The position numbers and the translations under genes are program-made. The notes under the pieces were generated by a model. The model did not search any database. It saw nothing but the letters and a program-made list of their open reading frames with translations, and had not been told where the DNA came from. From Echinicola strongylocentroti (GTDB lineage Bacteria; Bacteroidota; Bacteroidia; Cytophagales; Cyclobacteriaceae), in the NCBI RefSeq assembly GCF_003260975.1, contig NZ_CP030041.1, positions 1,153,001 to 1,217,000 of the forward strand: 64,000 bases of DNA, in the 5' to 3' direction. This document shows, piece by piece, positions 27,101 to 34,124 of this stretch (its first letter is position 1; the number at the start of each line of letters is the position of its first letter).

Positions 27101-28514
27101 CTTCCACACCGGTGAGAAACAAGATCGGGGCAAATACAATGAGGATGATAATCTGCCCGAAAAAAGCGGAACCCATCATGGTACTTCCTGCATCATAAGC
27201 CACCTCATCCATCAAGACCTGATTGAACTTAATTTTCCCGGAGCGTATGCGTTTCTGAATTTCGTAAACCGTACCTTCTATGATAATCACCGCCCCGTCA
27301 ATGATGATCCCAAAATCAATGGCCCCGAGACTCATTAGGTTGGCCCAAACATTAAATTGCTTCATCATAATGAAGGCAAAAAGCAGGGAAAGCGGAATAG
27401 TAGTCGCAGTGATAATTCCACCACGAAGGCTACCCAACAAGATCACCAATGCGAATATTACAATCAGCGCCCCCTCAAAAAGATTGGTTTTCACAGTATC
27501 AGTAGTTCTGGAAATTAAATCACTACGATCAATTATAGTGTTGATCGTCAATCCCTCCGGAAGCGATTTCTCTACCTCTTCCATGCGCGCTTTCACATCC
27601 TGGATGACCGCATTGGGGTTGGAGCCTTTCATCATCATAATGATGCCGCCGACGGCCTCTTTTCCATCCTGGGTAAACGCCCCGTATCGTACCTGATTGC
27701 CGAAATGCACTTTTTCTGCCACATCACCTATGGTGACCGGGATTCCATTTTCCGTCTTTATGACTATTTTTCTGATATCATCCAGCGAGCGTACAAGTCC
27801 TTCTCCACGGATGAAATTGGACATGCGATTCTTTTCAATGTAAGCACCTCCGGTATTCACATTATTTCTGGCCAGGGCTTCATATACCTGAGAAATGCTC
27901 ACGTTCTGCGCGTTGAGTTTTTCTGGATTGATGGCCACTTCATATTGCTTGATATAGCCACCGAAAGAATTTACTTCAACCACACCATCAAGCAAAGTCA
28001 GTTGTCTTTTTACAATCCAATCCTGAATAGTGCGCAGTTTCATGGGTGAATACTGATCCTCATAACCTTCTTTGGGTTGAATGGTGTATTCGTAAATCTG
28101 GCCTAAACCTGTAGAAATAGGCCCCATAGTGGGACTACCAAATTTTTCAGGAATAGTCTCCTTTAGTTCATTTAATTTTTCCTGCACCAACTGCCGGGGT
28201 TTGTAGATCCCCATTTCGTCTTCAAAAACAATGGTGACTACTGATAGGCCAAACCTTGAAATAGACCGAATTTCGTCCACACCTGGCAAATTACCCATGG
28301 CCAACTCTACCGGATAAGTCACAAATTGTTCTATATCTTCTGTGGCAAGGTTGGGCGAAACGGTCATCACCTGCACCTGGTTGTTGGTAATGTCCGGGAC
28401 AGAACCCAGATTGACCGTGGCCATGGAGTAGATCCCCACACCAATGAGGGCCAGCGTCAGCAGACCCACGATGAATTTATTCTTTATAGAAAAAGAAATG
28501 ATTTTATTGATCAT
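24102..28514 (-). CDS. czcA: CzcA/CusA-type RND metal pump fused to a TolC-like channel
   Basis: This 1470-residue protein combines two components of a tripartite efflux system. Residues 1-1040 are a heavy-metal RND pump with 12 membrane helices; the proton-relay helix has GAIDFGIIIDGAVIIIEGTV, diagnostic of the HME subgroup. After a hydrophobic linker resembling a signal peptide (about 1050-1072, ending VANAQQQ) follows a ~400-residue outer-membrane factor (TolC/CzcC) with two coiled-coil repeats (TLEQARKRAVESYPKIQSAR and a second with NVADATIKERRSQFLPKLQG). The linker suggests that proteolytic release may free the channel. The substrate is Co/Zn/Cd or Cu/Ag. The adaptor gene follows. Confidence 0.93.
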   Translation of the reverse strand: MINKIISFSIKNKFIVGLLTLALIGVGIYSMATVNLGSVPDITNNQVQVMTVSPNLATEDIEQFVTYPVELAMGNLPGVDEIRSISRFGLSVVTIVFEDEMGIYKPRQLVQEKLNELKETIPEKFGSPTMGPISTGLGQIYEYTIQPKEGYEDQYSPMKLRTIQDWIVKRQLTLLDGVVEVNSFGGYIKQYEVAINPEKLNAQNVSISQVYEALARNNVNTGGAYIEKNRMSNFIRGEGLVRSLDDIRKIVIKTENGIPVTIGDVAEKVHFGNQVRYGAFTQDGKEAVGGIIMMMKGSNPNAVIQDVKARMEEVEKSLPEGLTINTIIDRSDLISRTTDTVKTNLFEGALIVIFALVILLGSLRGGIITATTIPLSLLFAFIMMKQFNVWANLMSLGAIDFGIIIDGAVIIIEGTVYEIQKRIRSGKIKFNQVLMDEVAYDAGSTMMGSAFFGQIIILIVFAPILFLTGVEGKMFQPMAYTFGFAMIGAIILCLTYVPMMSALFMKPIQNKKNWFGRFERWLERVSDKIIGSIQKVYLPLLKGALRFKAIVIIVAIVLLGAAGFVFSRMGGEFVPQLDEGDIAMQALIRPGSSLSESKEVSIKIENLLLESFPEIKTVTARIGVADIPTDPMPMDIADMYLILEKDKDQWVSAETKDELIEQIKDKLETHLTGVNLVFTQPVELRFNELLEGVREDIAVKLYGEDLEVLSEKVQEMANIISTVSGAGDVNPERTSGLPQMTVRYNRDKVAQYGLVIQKLNEYVSSAFAGGVAGVIFEGEKRFDLVIRFDEAHRKSIDDLRTLYIDLPDGTQVPIKEVADISYMPGPMQISRDNTYRRTYVGVNTRGRDVESVVNDIQEKLDAELDLPPGYYITYGGEFENLQRAKSRLQIVVPIALFLIFVLLYFALKSFSQSIMIYMAIPLAAIGGVFGLWIRGMPFSISAGVGFIVLFGVAVLNGLVLINRFNSLKEEGVTSIRERILTGTKERIRPIMLTATTDIFGFLPMAFSASAGAEVQRPLATVVIGGMLTATLLTLVVLPVLYTFVEGRREKGKSLSAPNANVIIVFFVCGGLFGLPAVANAQQQDSLPTITLEQARKRAVESYPKIQSARLEIENQEMLKKTAWDFGNTQIFTGKEEVGNGSDVSAEGVYTQIGIQQQQIDIFGIAPKLKLQKERVALAEKALDLSVIELELEVSRAWGMVYAAKNTYQVYQHLDSIFTDIERAARIRLETEASSKLEYLATSNQANQVQIQKEQAYRDYLSSLQRLNLWFANDTLFTVPDIPANQLDRPLNYVVDSLMSHPLLNVSKQRVNVADATIKERRSQFLPKLQGQYGRQQIAGQSGFYQYQIGIRIPLLFGPELGRTQSAKIQRNIASQNLRQTQLEINTAYQNTKEKYLKWHNSWVYYRDEALPLAADQRSGAITAYREGAIDYVAFLQNIRDAIRIEVDSWDAFGNYLDSRYQLEYFLKTSN

Positions 28515-28525
28515 ATGACTTTTAA

Positions 28526-28651
28526 TTATTTAATATGGACAGAGAAGAAGTGGTGAATTCTTTCCGCAATACCTGCCAGCAAGACAGCGCACACCAACCC
28601 AATAAAAAACCACTTTAGAATCTGTTTGAATGTGATTCCCTTCCTTCTCAT
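28526..28651 (-). CDS. small membrane protein upstream of the RND pump
   Basis: A 41-codon frame starts at the ATG at 28651 and ends 11 bp before the pump gene. It reads MRRKGITFKQILKWFFIGLV, continues with a hydrophobic stretch (CAVLLAGIAE) and ends in RIHHFFSVHIK. That gives one membrane helix with a positive N-terminus and a histidine-containing tail. It is on the same strand and close enough to share the czc transcript. Small membrane peptides can tune pumps, but no homologue was recognised, so the coding status is tentative. Confidence 0.45.
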   Translation of the reverse strand: MRRKGITFKQILKWFFIGLVCAVLLAGIAERIHHFFSVHIK

Positions 28652-28842
28652 TTTCCTTTTTTTCGATTTGCTTTTATTCAATTTTTTCAACTTTCTGAAT
28701 AAGATTGGACACAGTGAAAGGATACCTTTTATGGTAAAGGCTCATTAAAGAAAATAACTAGGGAGTAAGTTTAAATGCCTGCCCAGTCCTGATAAAAGGG
28801 CTTTATCAAAAGGGCATATTTATCCTGTCAGTCAGAAAAGGA

Positions 28843-29193
28843 TTATGATATTGGGGGCTTAAGAAATTCGGAGATTTCAATGCTTTCGAGTCCCTGGTAG
28901 TGGGAAAAAAAAGTAACAGGTAACTTCACGGGATGTGAAAATACTACTTCTGCAACGGGGAAAAAGTGCAAGTGACAACAATGACAAACACACAACGGAG
29001 AACAACCATCCCCACCCTGATTATGCTCATGGTTGGGATGGTTATCTGCAGTATTTACTACGGTAACATTTTCCTTATCATCATTAAGCGGAACAGAATC
29101 TGCACAGGTCATCCCTGCAAGGACTATGAAGTATAAGCTTAATATGTAACACGCGATTTTCACTATGCAATTATACGTAATTATTCGATGCAA
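28843..29193 (-). CDS. small Cys/His-rich exported protein (DUF6660-like)
   Basis: This 116-residue protein has an N-terminal hydrophobic export signal (IACYILSLYFIVLAGMTCAD), a short spacer with histidines (NHPNHEHNQGGDG), and the cluster CSPLCVCHCCHLHFFP. This matches small proteins (DUF6660-like) that open czc operons in Bacteroidota. The clustered cysteines and histidines suggest periplasmic metal binding. It is the first gene of the presumed czc transcript, 192 bp ahead of the small membrane protein gene. Confidence 0.7.
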   Translation of the reverse strand: MHRIITYNCIVKIACYILSLYFIVLAGMTCADSVPLNDDKENVTVVNTADNHPNHEHNQGGDGCSPLCVCHCCHLHFFPVAEVVFSHPVKLPVTFFSHYQGLESIEISEFLKPPIS

Positions 29194-29269
29194 GGGTATT
29201 GCAAAGTTGTATTAAGAAAATAAACCAAAAAATTATATAGTTTGCTTAAAAATTCATTTGCGGTTGTTT

Positions 29270-29458
29270 TTAGAAGTAACTGGAAATGCCAAATTGAAAA
29301 CCACCAATCATGGCCGGTGGATTTCCAAGAATATCAGTTTCTTGCATATGCCTATAATTTAGACGAATTACGGTTTGAGAAGTTGGCCTGAAACTAACGG
29401 CTGGTACTATTGCCCATAAATCATCCCCAATATTTCCACCTGTTTCAGTAAATAATCC
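29270..29458 (-). pseudogene. outer-membrane protein, C-terminal remnant
   Basis: Only about 60 residues remain, from LFTETGGNIGDDLWAIVPAV to the terminal FQFGISSYF. Alternating residues and the final aromatic are typical of the last strands of an outer-membrane beta-barrel (VIRLNYRHMQETDILG). The upstream part is gone: an IS200/IS605-type element adjoins it directly, and no barrel sequence follows on the other side of that element. It is a relic, perhaps of a porin once in the metal cluster. Confidence 0.6.
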
Positions 29459-29985
29459 TCGGGGCAAGCCCACGAGGCATTATTTGTCAATCGAATATTT
29501 TTAGTTGATAATTGGTCTTTAGTTTTTTGTATTCTTTTTCCAGCCCCTGACTCTTAACATAATTAGCTATCTTTTCCTCAGTTCCATGTTGGCCAACGGT
29601 ATTGACAAAGTACCCTTTACCCCAAAATTCTCCGCCCCAAAGCTGCTTTTTCACCTCTGGGCATTGTTGAAATACCTCTCGGACTAGCAAACTCTTTATC
29701 GTTCTCACAATCTTAGTTTTACTATAGGTGGGAACCGATTGTATAAGAAAGTGTACGTGGTCTGCATCTGTCCCGATTTCTAGAAACTTAATCTCATATC
29801 TTAATTCTATCTGTTCACAGGTCGAAATCAATACTTGATCAACCCCCTTGCTGAACACTACACGTCTATATTTTGCTGCGCAAACTACATGATACAGCAA
29901 AACTGAAACATTATGACTCTTATGGATTTACTTACTATCTTGGGACATCGAGTCACAAGATAGTAAAACGAGGCAAGCCTCGGGG
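29457..29985 (-). mobile_element. IS200/IS605-type insertion sequence
   Basis: The element consists of the Y1 transposase gene flanked by subterminal hairpins, as expected for the single-strand transposition mechanism. At the 3' side is CCTCG-GGGCAAGCCCA-CGAGG-like (29457-29477). At the 5' side are a perfect 11-bp-arm hairpin (TTACTATCTTG/CAAGATAGTAA, 29932-29966) and CGAGG-CAAG-CCTCG (29969-29982). The shared GAGGCAAGCC text in both ends supports them as recognition sites. It has no terminal inverted repeats or target duplication, as normal for this family. No tnpB is present. Confidence 0.75.
29487..29900 (-). CDS. tnpA: IS200/IS605 family TnpA transposase (HUH/Y1)
   Basis: This 137-residue Y1 transposase cuts single-stranded DNA at element ends. 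The HUH motif is seen in GTDADHVHFLIQSVPTYSKT and the nucleophile tyrosine in the C-terminal helix (ANYVKSQGLEKEYKKL). Similarity to related proteins starts before the first usual start codon: HNVSVLLYHVVCAAKYRR extends upstream in frame, where a stop and an ATC codon are found but no ATG. Translation therefore probably begins at a TTG at 29900 or uses an unusual codon. Confidence 0.85.
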   Translation of the reverse strand: MLYHVVCAAKYRRVVFSKGVDQVLISTCEQIELRYEIKFLEIGTDADHVHFLIQSVPTYSKTKIVRTIKSLLVREVFQQCPEVKKQLWGGEFWGKGYFVNTVGQHGTEEKIANYVKSQGLEKEYKKLKTNYQLKIFD

Positions 29986-30014
29986 AATTAGACCCTAAGA
30001 GATTAAAAAAAAGG

Positions 30015-30113
30015 CTATTTGCCCCTTTTCTTTTGAAGTATCATTAGGACAACTGCTAACATCAGTAGTGAACAGCATAAAAAATGTAACAGTCCAACTC
30101 CTAAAAATGTCAT
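30015..30113 (-). CDS. short membrane peptide after merA
   Basis: A 32-codon frame (MTFLGVGLLHFLCCSLLMLA, then VVLMILQKKRGK) starts 6 bp after the merA stop. It is a single hydrophobic helix with a CC pair and a basic C-terminus. Its position resembles the small extra membrane proteins (MerC/MerF types) of mer operons, and a CC pair within a helix is how those move Hg(II), but this peptide is shorter than MerF. Coding status is uncertain. Confidence 0.4.
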   Translation of the reverse strand: MTFLGVGLLHFLCCSLLMLAVVLMILQKKRGK

Positions 30114-30118
30114 ATCAA

Positions 30119-32062
30119 TTAACTGGCACAACAACTCAATTCTGACACATCTTTATTAAAGGTGATGGCAGCCAGTTTCACTCCTTCTGATAAGGTCAGG
30201 TAAGGGTGAAATGCATCGGCCAGTTCCTGAATAGTCATTCCGGCTTTAATTGCCAGACTGACTTGCATAGCCAATTCGCCTCCCTCAGGAGCGATGATTC
30301 GTCCACCAATAAGTTTATCTGTCTCACTGTTTCTGATCAGTTTGATAAACCCCCGCGTGTCCAAAGCTGCTTGTGCACGTGGCACCTCGGTTAACGGCAT
30401 CACACTGGTTTCATAAGGTATCCCTGCTTCTTCGGCCTCCTTTTCGTCCAAGCCAGCCCCTGCGATCTGCGGATCTGTAAATACGACCCATGGAAGGCCT
30501 GTATAATCGACCATATCGCCGGTGCTTTGGAAAGCGTTTAATACAGCGACCTTTCCTTCTTTTGCAGCGGTATATACGAATGCAGGTGTATCGGTACAAT
30601 CCCCTGCCGCATAAATGTGGCCTACATTCGTCTCCTGTTTAGTATTGACTAAAATATGACCTGTTTTATTGAGATTGACACCAGCGTTTTCAATCGCCAG
30701 ACCGCTGGTATTCGGTCTGGTTCCTGTGGCTACCAGCACATGAGAAGCTTCAAAAGTCCCCTCATTGGTATGGGCCACTATGGCATCTCCGTTCTTTTCG
30801 AATTTTTGAATACTGACATTGGTATGGACCTCAATGCCTTCCTCTGTAAAATGGGATGTCAGGTCATCCGTAATATCGGCAGCCTGTGTTCGTAGAATTC
30901 TTTCTGACCGATGCAACATGGTGACCTTAGTGCCAAAGCGATGATATGCCTGGGCAATTTCCAACGCAATGTATCCGGCTCCAAGCACGATTAAGTGTTC
31001 GGGCTGTTCCTCCAGGTCAAACAGTGTTTCATTCGTCAGGTACCCAACATCCTCTAAGCCTGGCAGGTCAGGCACATTGGTTGTGGCGCCAGTTGCCAGC
31101 AAATACTTCATGCCTTTGTACGGCTTTCCATCCACTTCAATGGTGTGCGCATCCACGAACCTGGCCCAACCCTCCAGAATAGTGATATTATCCAGGTCAC
31201 CCACCACGCCCAGGTATTTCTTCTTTTGCAGGGCTGCCACCAATTCTTTTTTCTGTTGTATGGTAGCCTTGAAATCAAAAGTTGGATTTGCGCCTGACAC
31301 GCCATTAAAAGGCGAATGCTGCGCCCGGTGAACCTGCTCTGCAGCTCTGATCAAATGTTTGGAGGGTACGCAACCCACATTCACACAGGTGCCGCCAATG
31401 TCCAGTCCGGCATTCACCATCAACACGGTCAACCCAAGTTCATTGGCCGTAGTGGCCGCTGAAAATGCCGCAGATCCTCCACCTATGATGATCAGATCGT
31501 GTTGCCCGGGATCTGCGCGTTCCAGGTTGCCGTTTCCTCCAATTTCCTTTTGTACTTTGTAATTGCCCTCCTTGTTGATCGTTTCAATAATTTCCTGACG
31601 GCTTATTTTATCGGGGTTGAAGATAAATGTGCCTTTTTCATCGGCATAACTCACCGATTTGGAGATCAAACCTTCATGGCCTTCAAAGCGCTTCTCAATG
31701 GAGGTGGCGCAATGGTCACAGGTCATCCCGGAAATGCTAAACGTTACTTCTTCTTCAGTTCCCTGACCATTTGATGATGCAGGCAATTCCTTCTTAACGG
31801 AGTAATTGCCCATGCCGTTAATGGTATCTATGATCTCTTTCTTTGAAACCTTTTCAGGATCGTAGGAGAATATTCCCTTTCCCTCCGGATAGTTTACCTT
31901 CTGACTTGCTGTTCCAACAAGATGACCAACCTTTTTCTCAATACCGGTGGCGCAATGATCGCAGGTCATGCCTTCTATTTCCAGCACAACTTCCGATAAA
32001 CTTTTTTGTCCTTCACCGATCTTGTTACTCTTAGGAGTAAACATATTTCTTATTTTAACCAT
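30119..32062 (-). CDS. merA: mercuric reductase with two N-terminal HMA domains
   Basis: MerA reduces Hg(II) to Hg(0) with NADPH. From the chosen start (32062) it has 647 residues. The longer open frame would run into the merP-like gene. Two HMA domains (GMTCDHCATGIEKK and GMTCDHCATSIEKR) precede the flavoprotein core: FAD loop DLIIIGGGSAAFSAA, redox disulfide GGTCVNVGCVPSK, NAD-binding LIVLGAGYIALEIAQAYHRF, FAD loop IYAAGDCTDTPAFVY. The chain ends in SCCAS, the C-terminal cysteine pair that hands Hg to the active site in the partner subunit. It is the downstream gene of the mer operon. Confidence 0.94.
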   Translation of the reverse strand: MVKIRNMFTPKSNKIGEGQKSLSEVVLEIEGMTCDHCATGIEKKVGHLVGTASQKVNYPEGKGIFSYDPEKVSKKEIIDTINGMGNYSVKKELPASSNGQGTEEEVTFSISGMTCDHCATSIEKRFEGHEGLISKSVSYADEKGTFIFNPDKISRQEIIETINKEGNYKVQKEIGGNGNLERADPGQHDLIIIGGGSAAFSAATTANELGLTVLMVNAGLDIGGTCVNVGCVPSKHLIRAAEQVHRAQHSPFNGVSGANPTFDFKATIQQKKELVAALQKKKYLGVVGDLDNITILEGWARFVDAHTIEVDGKPYKGMKYLLATGATTNVPDLPGLEDVGYLTNETLFDLEEQPEHLIVLGAGYIALEIAQAYHRFGTKVTMLHRSERILRTQAADITDDLTSHFTEEGIEVHTNVSIQKFEKNGDAIVAHTNEGTFEASHVLVATGTRPNTSGLAIENAGVNLNKTGHILVNTKQETNVGHIYAAGDCTDTPAFVYTAAKEGKVAVLNAFQSTGDMVDYTGLPWVVFTDPQIAGAGLDEKEAEEAGIPYETSVMPLTEVPRAQAALDTRGFIKLIRNSETDKLIGGRIIAPEGGELAMQVSLAIKAGMTIQELADAFHPYLTLSEGVKLAAITFNKDVSELSCCAS

Positions 32063-32081
32063 GCATGTATTAGTTTTAATT

Positions 32082-32420
32082 CTAATCATTTTTCCCAGTG
32101 TATAGTTCAGCTTTGTAAGCAGTTTTTTCTTTGATAGATGCAATGAGCTTCTCCGGATTGGTCTGTTTGGGATCATATTCCACCACTGCGATATCCCCTG
32201 GATACTCCACCGATTTGTCGATGACGCCCTTTGTTTCTTTTAATATCTTGTAAAGGTGATTGGTACAGCCGGCACAGGTGAGCTCGGTGACTTTCAGTTT
32301 AACCGTCTCGTTTTCCTGAGTAGTACTGGCTTTTTCAGTTTTTTGTGAATCGGTAGATTGTACTATCCCATGTCCTGCAAGTAAAAAGACGAATGCCAGG
32401 CTTAAAATTATGGTTTTCAT
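32082..32420 (-). CDS. merP: MerP-like periplasmic Hg-binding protein
   Basis: This 112-residue protein has a signal peptide (KTIILSLAFVFLLAGHGIVQ), a Ser/Thr/Lys-rich spacer and one HMA domain with LTCAGCTNHL. The CxxC binds Hg(II) or another soft metal in the periplasm and passes it to the inner-membrane transporter. It lies 4 bp after the merTP gene and 19 bp before merA, in the usual operon order. Confidence 0.85.
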   Translation of the reverse strand: MKTIILSLAFVFLLAGHGIVQSTDSQKTEKASTTQENETVKLKVTELTCAGCTNHLYKILKETKGVIDKSVEYPGDIAVVEYDPKQTNPEKLIASIKEKTAYKAELYTGKND

Positions 32421-32424
32421 TATT

Positions 32425-33078
32425 TTATTGATTTAAAGTTTTTTCTTGTATGATTTTCTTTTCAGTGACTTTATAGCCTGTAGCTTCCTCTACCGTATCA
32501 GCCAATTGATCAATGGATACTTTTGTTTGATCAAACTTTACCGTTGCAATACCACTTTTGTAGGACGAAGAAGCTTCGAGAACACCTTCACTATTATTAA
32601 GCGCTGCATTTACGCTATGCTCGCATCCGGTGCAGGTCATGCCTTTGACCCTCAGCTCAGTATTCAGAATATCATCTTCTTTTACCACGATAACTTTATC
32701 GGCTTTGCTGTTGTCCGGGAAAAAGATGCCGGAATAGGACGGAAAAGCAAGCATCAATACCGCAAAGACGGTAACGATTCCAAGAAACTTTTTGGACTGC
32801 CAAAAGGAGGGACGCTCATTCTCATCACAGGCACAGTCGATTTCCTCCTGAGTCCTGGGTCTTAATTTCTGATACCAGGCAAAGCCCAATACCAAAACTG
32901 TAAGGCCTATTAAATAAGGTCTAAATGGTTCCATCCATGAAAAGGCCGAAGCAATGCCTCCTATTCCTGCCAGCGTAGCAAAAACCGGGGTGATACAACA
33001 AAGTGAGGCAGTAAAGGCTACTAACAATCCAGCCCCAATACTTTTTGATGAGGTATTTGATTGGTTTGAATTACTCAT
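32425..33078 (-). CDS. merT: MerT-MerP fusion mercuric transporter (MerTP)
   Basis: This 217-residue protein fuses a MerT-like membrane domain to a MerP-like HMA domain. Helix 1 carries the vicinal cysteines (FTASLCCITPVFATLAGIGG), the second Cys pair is in DCACDENER between helices 2 and 3, and the C-terminal HMA (VKGMTCTGCEHSVNAALNNS) follows. MerT moves Hg(II) into the cytoplasm for MerA. This TP layout is common in Bacteroidota. Its start overlaps the regulator gene by 4 bp. Confidence 0.9.
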   Translation of the reverse strand: MSNSNQSNTSSKSIGAGLLVAFTASLCCITPVFATLAGIGGIASAFSWMEPFRPYLIGLTVLVLGFAWYQKLRPRTQEEIDCACDENERPSFWQSKKFLGIVTVFAVLMLAFPSYSGIFFPDNSKADKVIVVKEDDILNTELRVKGMTCTGCEHSVNAALNNSEGVLEASSSYKSGIATVKFDQTKVSIDQLADTVEEATGYKVTEKKIIQEKTLNQ

Positions 33079-33452
33079 GATATTGACTCCTTTTTGTTAT
33101 TATTATTAAGCAGGCTGTCTAATACAGGTCTTATTGCTTGGATATTATCTTCCACAATAGAGTAGAACACGGTTTGTCCTACTTTCTTGTATTTAACGAG
33201 CTTTCCATCTTTCAGCTTTCTTAAATGTTGGGAAATGCCACCGACAGATATATCCAAAATATCGCTTAGATCACAAGGACACATTTCACCTTCTTTATGA
33301 AGTAGAAAGAGAATCTTAAGCCTTGCGGCATTTCCTGAAAGGTTGAAAATCTGAGTGGCCAAATTCAACTGTTCTTCAAGTTTGTAGAGTGTTTTCTTGC
33401 ACTCCTTGATTTGAACAGGATCGGCCAATACTCTGATACAATTATTGTTCAT
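33075..33452 (-). CDS. ArsR-family regulator of the mer operon
   Basis: This 125-residue ArsR/SmtB-type repressor has a winged helix (LSGNAARLKILFLLHKEGEM, ILDISVGGISQHLRKLKDGK, YKKVGQTVFYSI) and a metal-site motif CPCDLSDIL at the start of helix 3, comparable to ELCVCDL of ArsR. A further Cys is in IKECKK near the N-terminus. In this phylum ArsR-type proteins replace MerR in front of merTP-merA. It is the first gene of the operon and is preceded by two matching palindromes. Confidence 0.88.
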   Translation of the reverse strand: MNNNCIRVLADPVQIKECKKTLYKLEEQLNLATQIFNLSGNAARLKILFLLHKEGEMCPCDLSDILDISVGGISQHLRKLKDGKLVKYKKVGQTVFYSIVEDNIQAIRPVLDSLLNNNNKKESIS

Positions 33453-33461
33453 GTTTTAATA

Positions 33462-33528
33462 TTTTAGCTATTACTAAAACTAAAACGTAAAGACAGGGAA
33501 AAAGTTCAATATTTTAGTAAAAACTAAA
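33462..33528 (-). promoter_or_regulatory. mer promoter framed by two ArsR-type operators
   Basis: Two palindromes have the same form: TTTTAG-N6-CTAAAA at 33462-33479 and TTTAG-N6-CTAAA at 33513-33528. Between them, on the minus strand, lies a Bacteroidota-type promoter candidate: TTG at 33509-33507, 17 bases, then TACGTTTT at 33489-33482 (consensus TAnnTTTG). The downstream palindrome sits about 10 bp ahead of the regulator's start codon. This layout suits autorepression released by metal binding. Confidence 0.7.
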
Positions 33529-33598
33529 CTAATCAACCTCAATTCCTTTGCTATGTAGCCTCTTTGGCCAGTTAAATGACTTAATGAAAAATGTCGGT

Positions 33599-34124
33599 GA
33601 GGCTGTCTCATAAGTCATCTTTGGAAAAAAGTAAAAGCTACACGAAAAATCGGGTAGCCATTTTTAGGTTTTAACTCGAAACTGTTATTTTTGAGGTGTG
33701 CAAAAAACCAAAGACAAGTTAGTCCTAAAAGACTACAATCCCAACCAGTTGATGTTTCTTCCACCGTCATTGGGGGAACTTTTGCCGTCAAACCATCCGG
33801 CACGCACAGTAAGTGTGAAAGTGGACAAGATCTCCATCCCCCCATCCTCGAGCAATACCCTGATCTGGGGGGCAGTAGCTCCCATCCCCGTATGCTGCTG
33901 AAGGTGCTGGTGTACGGCTACCTTGAGAACTGTTTTTCCTTCCCGTAAACTTGAGAAGGCCACAAGGGAGAATATCGCCTTCATGTGGCTTCACTACCTG
34001 GTTGGTTGCCATGCACCGCACACATCTAAAAAACACAATCCATCTAGGGTATTTTTCACCAAATCCATCAAAAAAGCCCTCCAAAAGAAGGGCTCCATTA
34101 CTTTTACAGAGACGTATTCCAGTC
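33599..34124 (+). pseudogene. IS1182-family transposase remnant
   Basis: The segment opens with an IS1182-type terminal sequence (GAGGCTGTCTCATAAGTCA at 33599-33617). It then encodes DYNPNQLMFLPPSLGELLPS from about 33735, and, in shifted frames, SHPRMLLKVLVYGYLEN and KLEKATRENIAFMWL. At least two frameshifts are present, and the catalytic two thirds and right end are missing. The remnant stops where the reverse transcriptase gene begins on the other strand. Confidence 0.75.

Noticed and set aside
32063..32176. Extended N-terminus of MerA starting at 32176
   Set aside because: It would overlap the MerP-like gene by 95 bp and adds basic low-complexity residues; 32062 or 32044 is the better start.
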